Shown here piece by piece: positions 1 through 9,207 of a stretch of DNA of 46,005 nt; position 1 is the first letter of the stretch, and each line of letters starts with the position of its first letter. Position numbers and translations under genes: made by a program. This DNA is from an uncultured Lachnospiraceae bacterium (lineage in GTDB: Bacteria > Bacillota > Clostridia > Lachnospirales > Lachnospiraceae). The stretch spans positions 1 to 46,005 of the forward strand of contig CADBCZ010000023.1 in assembly GCA_902793335.1 (NCBI GenBank), in the 5' to 3' direction. Under the pieces are notes generated by a model. That model saw only the letters and a list, made by a program, of their open reading frames with translations. It did no database searches and was not told the origin of the DNA.

Positions 1-51
1 GCACTAATTATAACACAGGAGGTTTTTGCTTGAAGCTAAAGCTATTTGGGA

Positions 52-82
52 ACACACCTGCATAGCAGGTGGTTTATTTTTC
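52..82 (+). terminator. Hairpin with T-rich tail at left edge
   Basis: Inverted repeat CACCTGC (55-61) / GCAGGTG (65-71) with a 3-nt loop, followed by GGTTTATTTTT. It could terminate a plus-strand gene lying to the left of the window. A hairpin near the end of an IS200/IS605 element would look similar, and an IS200-type tnpA lies at the right edge, but nothing else here proves an element end. Confidence 0.45.
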
Positions 83-92
83 TTGCTGATAC

Positions 93-134
93 AAAAAAAT
101 CCCTTCATTTTACGTCATGAAGGGACCTTTTTTG
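93..134. terminator. Bidirectional rho-independent terminator
   Basis: TCCCTTCAT (100-108) and ATGAAGGGA (117-125) form a 9-bp stem, flanked by an A-run on the left and a T-run on the right. It can therefore work on both strands. It lies 3' of the minus-strand LytTR/DUF3021 operon and probably ends that transcript. Confidence 0.8.
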
Positions 135-169
135 AAATGTCATTATTTATCTTTTTGAAGTTTTTGTTA

Positions 170-643
170 CTATATCTTTTCACCGTTCTTAAAGTATTTC
201 ATATCCTCATTGATATCATTTATCGACTTCTTATATATCAGATATTGTGAAAGCCATATCATAAAATAGGCAAATACCATCATTACTATCTGAATGACAT
301 TTACCATACTGTGTCTAGGTAACAACCATCCGTTATACAGTCCGACAATAACATAAACCGCCATTGTTACAACAAAATGTGTAAAAGTGGCTTTAATAAT
401 ACTCCAGCTTTCAATCTCATATACAACCGAGCCTCCATTGCCGACGCATCCCAAAATTCCACCTGTCAACAATTCTAACATTATCTTTGTAAAATCCATG
501 TTGTTTCTTATCTCCGTATAGGGATTCTCATTTAATGAACCATGAAAAATGAATCCTACAATAATGTTAATAATTATAGTAATGAAGACTCCAAGTGAAA
601 ATCCAATAGCTGATTTATATATAAATCTTTGCTTTAAATTCAT
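170..643 (-). CDS. DUF3021 family membrane protein
   Basis: A 157-residue protein with four hydrophobic segments (about residues 12-33, 55-75, 85-105 and 115-138) and a short basic/charged C-terminal tail. Size, topology and position directly behind a LytTR regulator match the DUF3021 family. These small four-helix proteins are typically co-transcribed with a LytTR-type DNA-binding protein and thought to modulate it at the membrane. The ATG is preceded by AAGGGAGG at good spacing. Only 16 bp separate it from the upstream LytTR stop, and the Shine-Dalgarno nearly abuts that stop, so the two are an operon. What it senses is unknown. Confidence 0.8.
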   Translation of the reverse strand: MNLKQRFIYKSAIGFSLGVFITIIINIIVGFIFHGSLNENPYTEIRNNMDFTKIMLELLTGGILGCVGNGGSVVYEIESWSIIKATFTHFVVTMAVYVIVGLYNGWLLPRHSMVNVIQIVMMVFAYFMIWLSQYLIYKKSINDINEDMKYFKNGEKI

Positions 644-659
644 ATCTTTTTGCCTCCCT

Positions 660-1139
660 TCAATTACTATTTTCGGAAGTTCTCTTCAGTTTTTCACGAA
701 GAGCCCTGATACATCTGCGTGCAACATAACTTTTTCTTCCGTTATCAAATAAAACCCCGACAGTTCCCGCAAGGTTAAAATCAAAAGTGTCAACTTTATA
801 CAGATTAATTATTTCAGATTGCGATATTCGAAAGAATCTCTCATTATCAAGTTCCTCTTCAAATTTTGTTAGAGTACCTTTTACAAAATAAGAATTGTCA
901 CGCGTATCCAAAACAACATCCCGTCCTTCAGTACGTATACAATAAATATCCCTTTGCGATATAAGCTTTAACGCCCCATTTTCATATGCGGCAACCGGCG
1001 GGTAGCTCATCATAGATACATTCTCTATTGCATATATTATCTTCCCCACTTGTTCGGTCTCGCTCTTTGTGTATATCTCCACCATAGGGTCAACATATTT
1101 TTCATCAATAACAACCTTGATATTAACCATATTTTCCAT
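660..1139 (-). CDS. LytTR domain transcriptional regulator
   Basis: A 159-residue DNA-binding protein without a receiver domain. The C-terminal ~100 residues have the LytTR pattern: a DIYCIRTEGRDVVL strand, then YFVKGTLTKFEEEL, RFFRISQSEIINLYKVD and a basic end. The N-terminal ~50 residues are a short unassigned alpha/beta segment. Stand-alone LytTR proteins paired with DUF3021 membrane proteins are common in Firmicutes and often regulate nearby transport or stress genes; the target here is not evident. GGAAGAG precedes the chosen ATG. The gene lies 35 bp downstream of the broken alpha-galactosidase on the same strand. Confidence 0.85.
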   Translation of the reverse strand: MENMVNIKVVIDEKYVDPMVEIYTKSETEQVGKIIYAIENVSMMSYPPVAAYENGALKLISQRDIYCIRTEGRDVVLDTRDNSYFVKGTLTKFEEELDNERFFRISQSEIINLYKVDTFDFNLAGTVGVLFDNGRKSYVARRCIRALREKLKRTSENSN

Positions 1140-1174
1140 GCATTCTCTTCCATTTCTTTATCTTCAGCTATATA

Positions 1175-2715
1175 TCATTCCTCTTCCATAAAATACAACC
1201 TTGAACCAAAGTCCTGATAAAATCTAACTTCATCGTTATATCCGGTTCCTCCGAAAGCCTGCTTAAGCTTTACTCCCGAATACATCAGAGCATCACCGTA
1301 TGCATAGCAGTCCTCAGTCTCTCCATCCATCTTGACAAACTTTGCAACCAGGTTATGCGCCAGCGAATCCTGTTTGATATGTACCGGTGCAACAGTATTA
1401 ACCAGATCACCGAAGTTCTTCACGTTATATTTAAGGAATCGATTGAAAAAATGATACCTGTTATCAGGCAGTAATCCCTTAGCCTTGTAATATTCATATT
1501 GAGTATTAGGTGCCACTAATTTCTGCATCACAAATCCTACAGCCTTCTTACCATCCTGTGATACACATGTCCACTCTGTTACATTACCATCATTCTCGGC
1601 AAGAATACTACCTGAAGTTTCAAGTCCTCCCGCAAATGTTCTTCCACGATAGAAGCTGCCCTTTTGCAGAACCTCTCTCCACTCCTTATATAGCGCTATC
1701 TGAATTTTGATTGCGGTTAAATCTTCTTTTTTCATATCGCAGAAATTACATTCATATCCCATTACACCAAAAGCAGCTACATTAAATCTTGTCTCAAGCG
1801 GTGTAGTTCTTAAAGTCTGGTGATTAGGACAAGCTGAAACATGAGCACTTACAACCGACATCGGATATCCGTAACTGTATCCGGTCTGAATTTCTGTTCT
1901 GCACAATGCATCTGTATCATCACTTGCCCATATCTGTGGGAAATATGAAAGTATACCAAGGTCAAATCGATTACCTCCCGCTGCACATCCCTCAAACAAT
2001 ATCTTCGGGAATTTCTCGGTAAGTGTCTTCATACAGCGATACAGGCCTATCATATATCTGTGGGCCACTTCACCCTGCTTTGAAGAATCAGTACCCTGTG
2101 AATAGTAGTCGGTAAATGTTCTGTTCATATCCCATTTAACATAAGATATATCACCACTTGAGAATACCTCTGTCATCTTGTCAATTATGAAATCCTGCAC
2201 TTCTTGATAAGCTTTGCACTTCTTGTGATAACATCACAATCTTCATACACATAGTAAGACATAACAAGATTAAGACCATATTGTTTATCAACAAGCGTTA
2301 CCTCTAAAGTCTCAACCTCATCCTCACTGCCATAAGAACCCGGAAGTGTCTCAAACTCCTTTTTACCTTTGATAACTTTTGCTTTTTCAAACAGGAAATC
2401 GGATGTGAAGCTTCCGTCTTCATGAGTAACCTCAATAAATGGTTCTCTTATATCACCCTTTCCGTAAGAAGACATTTCAAGACACATATCTTCCAAAGTA
2501 AATGTAGCATGTTCTCTATCATACTGATTAGTGTTTCCTGGCGGAAATGCATGTTTCTCGATAAACGGCCAGGCTCCACCATTCTCCTTATCCAAATCCA
2601 CCTTAATTCTTCTGCCATAATACAGGTGTTCAAGGTGTCCTGCCTCCATCACATTGAACATGTAGGTTGTGTTCTTGGTATGTAATACATATAACCCTTC
2701 ATTATTCTCTATCAT
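1175..2715 (-). pseudogene. Alpha-galactosidase (GH36), internally deleted and frameshifted
   Basis: Two consecutive minus-strand reading frames are the two ends of one GH36 enzyme. The 5' part (2185-2715, 176 codons) is the N-terminal beta-sandwich and ends at YEDCDVITRSAKLI. The 3' part (1175-2200) begins at VQDFIIDKMTEV and carries the nucleophile motif SYVKWDMNR and the acid/base motif IWASDDTDA, then the C-terminal domain. Intact relatives have about 700-740 residues, with roughly 250-300 between these points, so the first half of the catalytic barrel is missing and the frame shifts at the join. The 3' frame opens with GTG but lacks a good ribosome site. It would once have released galactose from raffinose-type sugars; activity is not expected now. 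The original start has AGGGGA upstream. Confidence 0.88.
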
Positions 2716-2763
2716 AATCCCATTCCCCTAATATTTCAATTTATAAGATAAAAGCTTTTAATC

Positions 2764-3660
2764 TCAATTTTCATATTCTATCCCATAATAATCAAGATAT
2801 TCTTTGAACTTGTCCTGCTCTGTCAGGCATGTATCTCTAAGATATCCCCGTTCATCTTTCCAATTGTGCAAACCCCTATAGTAAAATAATTTCATACTGT
2901 CTTCAATAATGAAAGGAACTATATTATTACAGAGACATTCTTTAAAAAGAATCAACCTTCCAACTCTTCCATTACCATCTTGAAACGGATGAATCCTTTC
3001 AAATTGATAGTGAAATTCCAGCAGATCATCGAGTTTCTTTAGTTTTTTAGCATTATAATCATTTAATAATTTCTGCAGTTCTTCTTTTACATTTTCAGGA
3101 TGTGTTGTTTCTAGATTTCCCACCTCATTCTCCAACTTCTTATAATCCCCAACCGCAAACCATCCTTTTCTACTGTCACTTGTTCCGGTCTTCAAGATCA
3201 TATGAAACTGCTTTATCAGCTTTTCCGTTAATTTTTTATCTGCCATATCAATCATAAGATCAATACATCTAAAGTGGTTAACCGTTTCAACAACATCATC
3301 AACATTTATTGTTTTATCATCAACACCTATTGTATTCGTTTCGTATATATAGCGCGTCTGTTCATGAGAAAGTCTGCTTCCTTCAATATGGTTAGAATTA
3401 TATGTCATTTCTATCTGAATCTTATGATATAATCCCCCTTTTACCTGTTCATTTTTTTCAAATTTTAACCTTGGTAAAATTTCAACAGGTATTTTTCTAC
3501 TCCTTGCTTTTCTCATCGGTTTTTGAGCATCCTCAGGAATGTTCCATGTCTTTCCGGTCATAAATGAACCTGCAACACGCCCCGAAGAACAGTATTCTCT
3601 TACAGTTCGTTCAGACACGCCCCATTTTTTTGCCATTTCAGCGACAGAAATATATATCAT
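2764..3660 (-). CDS. Fic family protein with N-terminal HTH
   Basis: A 298-residue protein. Residues ~1-50 form a MerR/excisionase-like winged helix (SVAEMAKKWGVSERTVREYC). A Fic domain follows with the catalytic signature HPFQDGNGRVGR at about residues 218-229, which supplies the His, Asp and phosphate-binding loop for AMP transfer. Upstream, at about residues 90-95, SNHIEG fits the autoinhibitory (S/T)xxxE(G/N) helix, which places it among self-inhibited N-terminal-helix Fic proteins. The family transfers AMP or related groups to protein hydroxyls; the target is unknown. AAGGAG lies upstream of the ATG. No separate antitoxin is adjacent, consistent with internal inhibition. The HTH suggests it may also bind its own promoter. 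Confidence 0.9.
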   Translation of the reverse strand: MIYISVAEMAKKWGVSERTVREYCSSGRVAGSFMTGKTWNIPEDAQKPMRKARSRKIPVEILPRLKFEKNEQVKGGLYHKIQIEMTYNSNHIEGSRLSHEQTRYIYETNTIGVDDKTINVDDVVETVNHFRCIDLMIDMADKKLTEKLIKQFHMILKTGTSDSRKGWFAVGDYKKLENEVGNLETTHPENVKEELQKLLNDYNAKKLKKLDDLLEFHYQFERIHPFQDGNGRVGRLILFKECLCNNIVPFIIEDSMKLFYYRGLHNWKDERGYLRDTCLTEQDKFKEYLDYYGIEYEN

Positions 3661-3826
3661 ATCATCACCAACTCCTTATTTCCTGATGATTTTGTGTTGC
3701 TTGTATTCTTTCAAATAATATATATTATATACCGTTATCGGCAATTTATCAACAAATATCATTGTCGTTTTTCATACTATATTCCGCCGATGCAGGAAAA
3801 TATACTAAAATTTGAAAAACCAACCA

Positions 3827-3901
3827 TCAAAACAGTTTCTTTAAATTAAGACATGCATACGTAAGCCCGACTTTCATTTCCATCCGAGCTTTACCATACA
3901 T
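3827..3901 (-). pseudogene. C-terminal remnant of a DDE transposase
   Basis: A 24-codon minus-strand stretch flanked by stops reads MYGKARMEMKVGLTYACLNL followed by KKLF. This resembles the conserved C-terminal end of IS1182-type DDE transposases, where RMxMKxGLTxAxxNLKKL is a typical tail. The rest of the gene and the element ends were not found, so this is a fossil between the HAD and Fic genes. Confidence 0.6.
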
Positions 3902-3906
3902 TTATG

Positions 3907-4761
3907 TTAACATTCTAATATTTCTGCAATATCACCCGACATGACAATATGTGGAGCATAACCATTAGGTATACCTTCTTTTTTCAAAAGTGTTTTCCAC
4001 TCTTTATTGATTTCATTCTTTGTAAAAGAAGATGTATTAAGATAAATGCTATCAACACCACAACGAAAAGCAACCATTGTATCACTTCTCAGTTCGTTAC
4101 CCACCATTACCGTTTCACTTATATTAAGTTTCTCCTCTGTAAGCAGTTTTTCCATAAACTCTTTTTGAGGTTTCATAACTTCACAATCAGAAGAAATGTA
4201 CATCTTATCAAACAGTATATTTATACCTGTCATCTCAATTTCAGGCATTGTAAAAATTTGCTGGGCATTTGATAAAAGATATACACCCTTACCCTGTTCC
4301 TTAAGCTTAGTCAAAGTTGAAATTGTGTTAGCATACGGACGTATAAATTTCCTTGAGTGAACTCTGAAAAGATTAGCTACCGTAACACACCAGTCACTTG
4401 ATGTAACAAGGTTTAATACTTCTTCCCGTTCTGTAGAATATCTCTTACGTAGCTCATCAACCGATACACCTGCTATTCTCATGCTACAGTCATAACATTT
4501 TGGCACTTCAAAAAGTAATCGTGCAAATACTTTTTCAAGTTTAATTTCTGCACCTTCTACTTTCATTTTATTTCGAGCAAGTTCTCGTTCTTCTGCATCC
4601 ATTTTCCAAAATGCATCGGATAAAGTCTTACCACTCCATCTGCATCCGTATACATTATATAATTCTGCCATCAATTTCCATAAAGACGGCTTATATTCAT
4701 TTGTGCAGATATCTACCAATGTTCCATATAGATCAAATATATAATTCTTGTATTCTTTCAT
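3907..4761 (-). CDS. HAD family hydrolase
   Basis: A 284-residue haloacid-dehalogenase-type phosphatase. Motif I is FDLYGTLVD at about residues 9-17, motif II is LLSNAQ at about 160, the motif III lysine is in VMKPQKEF at about 195, and motif IV is MVGNELRSDT at about 215. A helical cap of some 120 residues sits between motifs I and II. In motif I the second aspartate of DxD is replaced (DLYGT), as is seen in several HAD subgroups; this may affect catalysis. The substrate is unknown. The ATG has an AGAGGAG site 7 nt upstream. The gene is followed closely by the transposase remnant and preceded by an RtcB remnant. Confidence 0.85.
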   Translation of the reverse strand: MKEYKNYIFDLYGTLVDICTNEYKPSLWKLMAELYNVYGCRWSGKTLSDAFWKMDAEERELARNKMKVEGAEIKLEKVFARLLFEVPKCYDCSMRIAGVSVDELRKRYSTEREEVLNLVTSSDWCVTVANLFRVHSRKFIRPYANTISTLTKLKEQGKGVYLLSNAQQIFTMPEIEMTGINILFDKMYISSDCEVMKPQKEFMEKLLTEEKLNISETVMVGNELRSDTMVAFRCGVDSIYLNTSSFTKNEINKEWKTLLKKEGIPNGYAPHIVMSGDIAEILEC

Positions 4762-4921
4762 CTGTCTCTCCTCTAAATTTAATCATTTCCTGTCTGCTTT
4801 TATAGCTTGCAAACACTCCTATAAATAATATCACAAAACTCTGTTTTAGAATAGCATATTGTTCAATTTCAGGAATCACGCTCACATCAACAAACTCTGC
4901 AACCTCACTGCGCTTATAAAT

Positions 4922-4996
4922 AAGTCCTATCGTTCCGACCTTGCCGGGATGAACATCCGGCATCACGCGTATAGTCGAGCCTTCAGAACGATACAT
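4922..4996 (-). pseudogene. Fragment of RNA ligase RtcB
   Basis: Codons at the start of a minus-strand frame (4733-4996) read SEGSTIRVMPDVHPGKVGTI, which is the highly conserved RtcB segment around MPDVHxGKVGTIGLT. An in-frame stop lies two codons before the ATG. Downstream the similarity ends at once; there is no metal-binding CGM motif and no catalytic histidine. The rest of the frame (to 4733) does not look like RtcB and runs into the HAD start. This is a remnant of a tRNA/RNA-repair ligase gene, not a working gene. Confidence 0.7.
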
Positions 4997-5067
4997 TTTT
5001 CAATTTTCACTCATAAAACAAAGAGGTGCGTATATCTCTTCCACAAACGAGCGGTAGTTTTTACTAC

Positions 5068-5097
5068 AAAAAAGGCATCCTCTAACAAGGATGCCGT
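5068..5097 (-). terminator. Rho-independent terminator of the sugar operon
   Basis: GGCATCCT (5074-5081) pairs with AGGATGCC (5088-5095) around a 6-nt loop. On the minus strand it is followed by six T. It lies about 50 bp after the symporter stop. Confidence 0.85.
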
Positions 5098-5147
5098 TAA
5101 TCCAAATGCTATATCAAAATTGGGATAATATTTGAAACAAAAGAAAA

Positions 5148-6491
5148 TTATCCAAGTCGAACAACATTAAGGTCAGCTTCATCCTTGCATACAACTATTA
5201 AATTATGATTCTTACTATGTGCAACATTTTTTGCAAAATCCACAGTCTTATCTGCCTCTGTGGTATTTGCATTAGACAGATTATTAAGCTGTAAGCAAAG
5301 CGAAGCAATAAATGCTGCCACACCCGATGCAAGCTTAACTACAAAGGTCTGCATTGAGAAGATAACCGACTCATCACGTCTGCCGTTTTTAAGCTGTCCA
5401 TAATCAACGGTATTAGCAAGAAATACGGTTGTAAGTACCTGAAGTACTCCGTTTGTTGCAAAAATGAAAAATCCCGGAATAAACAAAACATATACTGAGC
5501 TCATACTTGTAAATGTCATTGCAAGTAAAACACCGTACCCAATAATCGCACTTGCAAGACATACATAGAATATATTGTTATTGCTTAGTTTCTTTCTAAG
5601 CAGCGGATAGAACAACATCATGGATATTATCTGAATTCCGCCACCAAATGTATTGAACAACGTATAACTGTTAAACCATCCGGTTCCACCAAAATCATAC
5701 TTAAAAAAATATATAACAAGATTAGATGTTATATAAATGGATGTATTGATAAGCACTATTGCTATAACGATGGTCATAGCCTGATCGTTAGAAAGAAGCG
5801 CTTTAAACATCTCTCCTACACTTAAAGATTCCATATCAACTGTTGATTTCTCCTTGATGTTGATACAGGTAATAATTATAAATACAACAAACAACACTGC
5901 CACTATAAATGCAAACCATTTAAACCCTGCAATCTCAATCTGCTTAGCTGTTGCATCGACTCCGGCAACAGCCCCACCAATTTTATTGACCAATATCATA
6001 GTAAATATGATAATCAATGCAGAGCCAACGCTTGCACAGGAACGGGCAAGTGTAGTAAGACCTTCTCGTTCCTTACCTCCCTCGGTAAATGCAGGAATCA
6101 TTGACCAATAAGGTATATCCATCATTGTGTAAGTCACACCCCAAAGAATGTAGAATACCGCTACATAAACCGTAAGTCCATTACTATCCAATGTTGGCGG
6201 AGCAGCAAACATCAAAAACAATATCACCGCATTAGTTATAGTTCCTATCATAAGCCACGGACGGAACTTGCCAAACTTAGTGTGAGTCTTAGCAACCACA
6301 ACACCCATTATAGGATCGTTAAATGCATCAAAAATACGTGCAGCAAGTAATATGATTCCCATCGCAACGGCACTTACTCCAAGAACATCCTGAAAGTAAT
6401 ACAGGATATAACTGGCAGACAACATATAAACCATATCTTTTCCAACAGCACCAAGGCCATAGGATATGATTTCTTTTCCTGTCAAATTCAT
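5148..6491 (-). CDS. GPH-family sugar:cation symporter, C-terminally altered
   Basis: A 447-residue major-facilitator transporter of the glycoside-pentoside-hexuronide group, with about eleven membrane helices. Diagnostic motifs are ARIFDAFNDPIMG at about residues 48-60 and FGKFRPWLMIG at about 73-83, plus DYGQLKNGRRDESV in the second half. It would import the glycoside that the upstream GH2 enzyme hydrolyses. Relatives continue from VDFAK through a twelfth helix and a charged cytosolic tail. Here the sequence switches after DFAKNVAHS to a short hydrophilic tail ending EADLNVVRLG, so about 50-70 residues including the last helix appear lost or replaced. Whether it still transports is uncertain. 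GAGGGG precedes the ATG, 69 bp after the GH2 gene. Confidence 0.85.
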   Translation of the reverse strand: MNLTGKEIISYGLGAVGKDMVYMLSASYILYYFQDVLGVSAVAMGIILLAARIFDAFNDPIMGVVVAKTHTKFGKFRPWLMIGTITNAVILFLMFAAPPTLDSNGLTVYVAVFYILWGVTYTMMDIPYWSMIPAFTEGGKEREGLTTLARSCASVGSALIIIFTMILVNKIGGAVAGVDATAKQIEIAGFKWFAFIVAVLFVVFIIITCINIKEKSTVDMESLSVGEMFKALLSNDQAMTIVIAIVLINTSIYITSNLVIYFFKYDFGGTGWFNSYTLFNTFGGGIQIISMMLFYPLLRKKLSNNNIFYVCLASAIIGYGVLLAMTFTSMSSVYVLFIPGFFIFATNGVLQVLTTVFLANTVDYGQLKNGRRDESVIFSMQTFVVKLASGVAAFIASLCLQLNNLSNANTTEADKTVDFAKNVAHSKNHNLIVVCKDEADLNVVRLG

Positions 6492-6560
6492 TGTAACCCC
6501 TCGCTTTCCGGTTTGATTTCACATTACCTAAAAGATATATGTTTGTAATCATGACAATAA

Positions 6561-9134
6561 TCAGTTGACATTCACAGTTACACATATCACAACATCATCA
6601 GTTTGTGGGCAGGATATTGTAAGAGTTCCTTTTCCTTTTCTTCCAACAGACTTAATATAGGTTCCTCCCATACCTCCATTAAGAGCAATAACTGAAGGTC
6701 CGATAAGTTCAATATCTCCATCAACCTTAAGGCTTATCGGATCATTAAATATCGGAAGTACATTACCATTATCATCTTTTACCTGAATTCGTACTGCGGC
6801 AACATCATAACTGTTTTCCTCAACTAACGTCTCACGATTAATCGATGCCTCCAGAACCATTTTGTTCATAGGCTTCTTGGTAAGAGTCTTTACAACCTCT
6901 CCGTCCTTTATTGCTTCAAAGGTATATACTCTAGATTCTCCGCCCCAGTCACCGATGTACTTATTGTATAACTGCACAGCATCTTCCATCTTCATATGAT
7001 GCATAACCATAAGCTTGCCTGCCTTGGCATACATAAGCTTTGACATTTTGTATAAGCCGACCTTAGCTACTTCATTTAATAAGGCCTTGACATCCTCAGC
7101 CTGTCTATGACTCATATTTTCATTTTTCTCAAGCATGTCACCGATATAGTCATCTATCATTATTGGTGCATGTTTTATATGTTTATATGGCGAATCCTTC
7201 GCTGTATACTCCTTGATAAATGTTCCGTTCTTATACATCTTAACACTGTCAGCATTGGTAAATATCCATACGATACCGCGATTACAACCCGGATGCTCAC
7301 CTATATCCATTGACGATGATACTTCGAGCACAGGCGTCTCTTCCTGCTGGCTTGCATAAATACTTGCAGCAAGTTTAGGATTTCTGAACATGTCCATAAC
7401 TCCGTGATAACATATACGGTCACCGCTTCCGAAATCCTTATGTGTATTGTAATCAAACATACACCATCCAAACGCACCCGAAATATCTTTCTGCTTTGCA
7501 ACCTCATCAAGCACATTTGCATGTCTTATCGCATGCTCTGTCCTGTGTTCCTCCCAATCAAATGTCTTTGTCGGATACATATGTCCGCCGTACTCGGTAA
7601 TAAGATACGGTCTTTCTACGTCAGGCGTTACATCTGCCTTTCTCTCACAACCCTTTTTATCACCGTCATGTATGAAATCATTATATGTGAATACATCCTC
7701 TAAGAAATCACCCTTCTTAAAGCATCTCACACCACCTGTAGGTCTTGTATGATCATAGGCATGAGCAATAGCGTTGGTTCTCTCATAAAAATCATGATCA
7801 TCCCCGGACTCATTAATACGAACACCCCAGAGGATTATTGATGTGTGATTCCTGTACTGTTTAACCATATCAGCCGCATTTTCAACAGCCTGTCTCTTCC
7901 AGTCCTCATCTCCGATATGCTGCCATCCCGGGAACTCGGTAAATACCAAAAGACCAATCTCATCACATCTGTCTATAAAATAATGTGACTGCGGATAATG
8001 TGATGTTCTAACAGCATTTACTCCAAGCTCATTTTTTAATATATCTGCATCATTCTCCTGCATAGACTTCGGCATTGCATATCCAACATACGGATAACTC
8101 TGATGACGGTTAAGTCCTCTTATCTTAAGCTTTCTACCATTTAAGTAAAAACCGTCTTTCTTAAAAACAGCTTTTCTGTAACCAAAGGTTACTATCTTTT
8201 CATCTATAACCTCTCCGTTACCTAAAAGCTCAGTCTTTAATTCATACAATGTCGGTTGTTCAACATCCCACAATTCAACCTTACCTGTATGACAAGTGAG
8301 TATCTTTGTAGTGTTTTTATCAGCATTAATCTTCAACGATCCATCTTTATTAATACCCGCATCGCTTAAAGCTACCGTCGAATCTTCTTTGCTCTCAAGT
8401 TCAATATAATCATTATCTCCCTTTTTTCTGATATACTGTTTTATTGCATATCGGCTTTCATCTGCATCCTGTTTCTTGTTTTCTTCATTTTTATCTTCAG
8501 TTAATTTTTCACTTTTAACCTCTTTAATTTCATTATGTATAGTCACTTCAGATATAGTCGCCGACTTTTCACAAAACCATGAAGGTTTACCTGGATTGCC
8601 AACAAACTCAACTACCTGTCCTGCAAGCTTAGTTGATACAAATACATCATCTATATACGTCGGATTCTTGATATCAATATACACATCACGATAGATTCCA
8701 CCATAGGTCATATAATCAATCACATATCCAAACGGCGGAATATTAAGATTTTCATTGCTGTCGACCTTGATAACGAGTATATTATCCTTGTCAAATTCTA
8801 AATGTGAGCTTATATCGATAGTAAATGCAGTATACCCACAGTGATGTTCTCCAATTTTAACTCCGTTTAAAAACACTTCCGAGTCATGAGCTGCACCATC
8901 AATTGTAAGAAGTACCGCTTTTCCTTCCCAATCCTTTAATGCTTTTATAATTCTTCTATATCCGCTCACCATCTGATAATCATGCTCATCAAAATAATGA
9001 AACGGCAGCTCCTTGCAGGTATGCGGAAGTCTTACGTCTTTCAAATCCTTAATCTTACAATCAGCATCTAATAAACCTTCACTAAATTCCTCAGTAAACT
9101 TCCAATCGTCATTAAGATAAATCCTTTGTCCCAT
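6561..9134 (-). CDS. GH2 glycoside hydrolase (beta-galactosidase/beta-glucuronidase type)
   Basis: An 857-residue cytoplasmic enzyme with no signal peptide. An N-terminal jelly-roll sugar-binding domain (~1-180) is followed by an Ig-like domain (~185-320), then the TIM barrel. The acid/base is in ILWGVRINESGDD (Glu near 442) and the nucleophile in YLITEYGGHM (Glu near 512). C-terminal Ig-like domains follow, including a Big-type end (VRIQVKDDNGNVLP). The linker region near residues 198-240 carries an unusually charged Lys/Glu/Asp-rich insert that interrupts the second domain. It probably cleaves a beta-galactoside or related glycoside imported by the co-transcribed symporter; exact specificity cannot be read. 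AAGGAG precedes the ATG. It follows the TetR gene by 73 bp on the same strand. Confidence 0.88.
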   Translation of the reverse strand: MGQRIYLNDDWKFTEEFSEGLLDADCKIKDLKDVRLPHTCKELPFHYFDEHDYQMVSGYRRIIKALKDWEGKAVLLTIDGAAHDSEVFLNGVKIGEHHCGYTAFTIDISSHLEFDKDNILVIKVDSNENLNIPPFGYVIDYMTYGGIYRDVYIDIKNPTYIDDVFVSTKLAGQVVEFVGNPGKPSWFCEKSATISEVTIHNEIKEVKSEKLTEDKNEENKKQDADESRYAIKQYIRKKGDNDYIELESKEDSTVALSDAGINKDGSLKINADKNTTKILTCHTGKVELWDVEQPTLYELKTELLGNGEVIDEKIVTFGYRKAVFKKDGFYLNGRKLKIRGLNRHQSYPYVGYAMPKSMQENDADILKNELGVNAVRTSHYPQSHYFIDRCDEIGLLVFTEFPGWQHIGDEDWKRQAVENAADMVKQYRNHTSIILWGVRINESGDDHDFYERTNAIAHAYDHTRPTGGVRCFKKGDFLEDVFTYNDFIHDGDKKGCERKADVTPDVERPYLITEYGGHMYPTKTFDWEEHRTEHAIRHANVLDEVAKQKDISGAFGWCMFDYNTHKDFGSGDRICYHGVMDMFRNPKLAASIYASQQEETPVLEVSSSMDIGEHPGCNRGIVWIFTNADSVKMYKNGTFIKEYTAKDSPYKHIKHAPIMIDDYIGDMLEKNENMSHRQAEDVKALLNEVAKVGLYKMSKLMYAKAGKLMVMHHMKMEDAVQLYNKYIGDWGGESRVYTFEAIKDGEVVKTLTKKPMNKMVLEASINRETLVEENSYDVAAVRIQVKDDNGNVLPIFNDPISLKVDGDIELIGPSVIALNGGMGGTYIKSVGRKGKGTLTISCPQTDDVVICVTVNVN

Positions 9135-9207
9135 ACATTTTCTCCTTTTATAATTGATATTGTCCGTTTAAAATACCTTTTATACTATGATATCTAAGAT
9201 ATTAAAT

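Noticed and set aside
26-250. Plus-strand 74-codon frame at the left edge
   Set aside because: It runs through two hairpins and the 3' end of the DUF3021 gene, has atypical composition and no family likeness; a short frame from TTG at 30 also looks incidental.
4733-4996. 87-codon frame as a real gene
   Set aside because: Only the first 25 codons look like anything (RtcB) and it runs into the HAD start; treated as a gene remnant.
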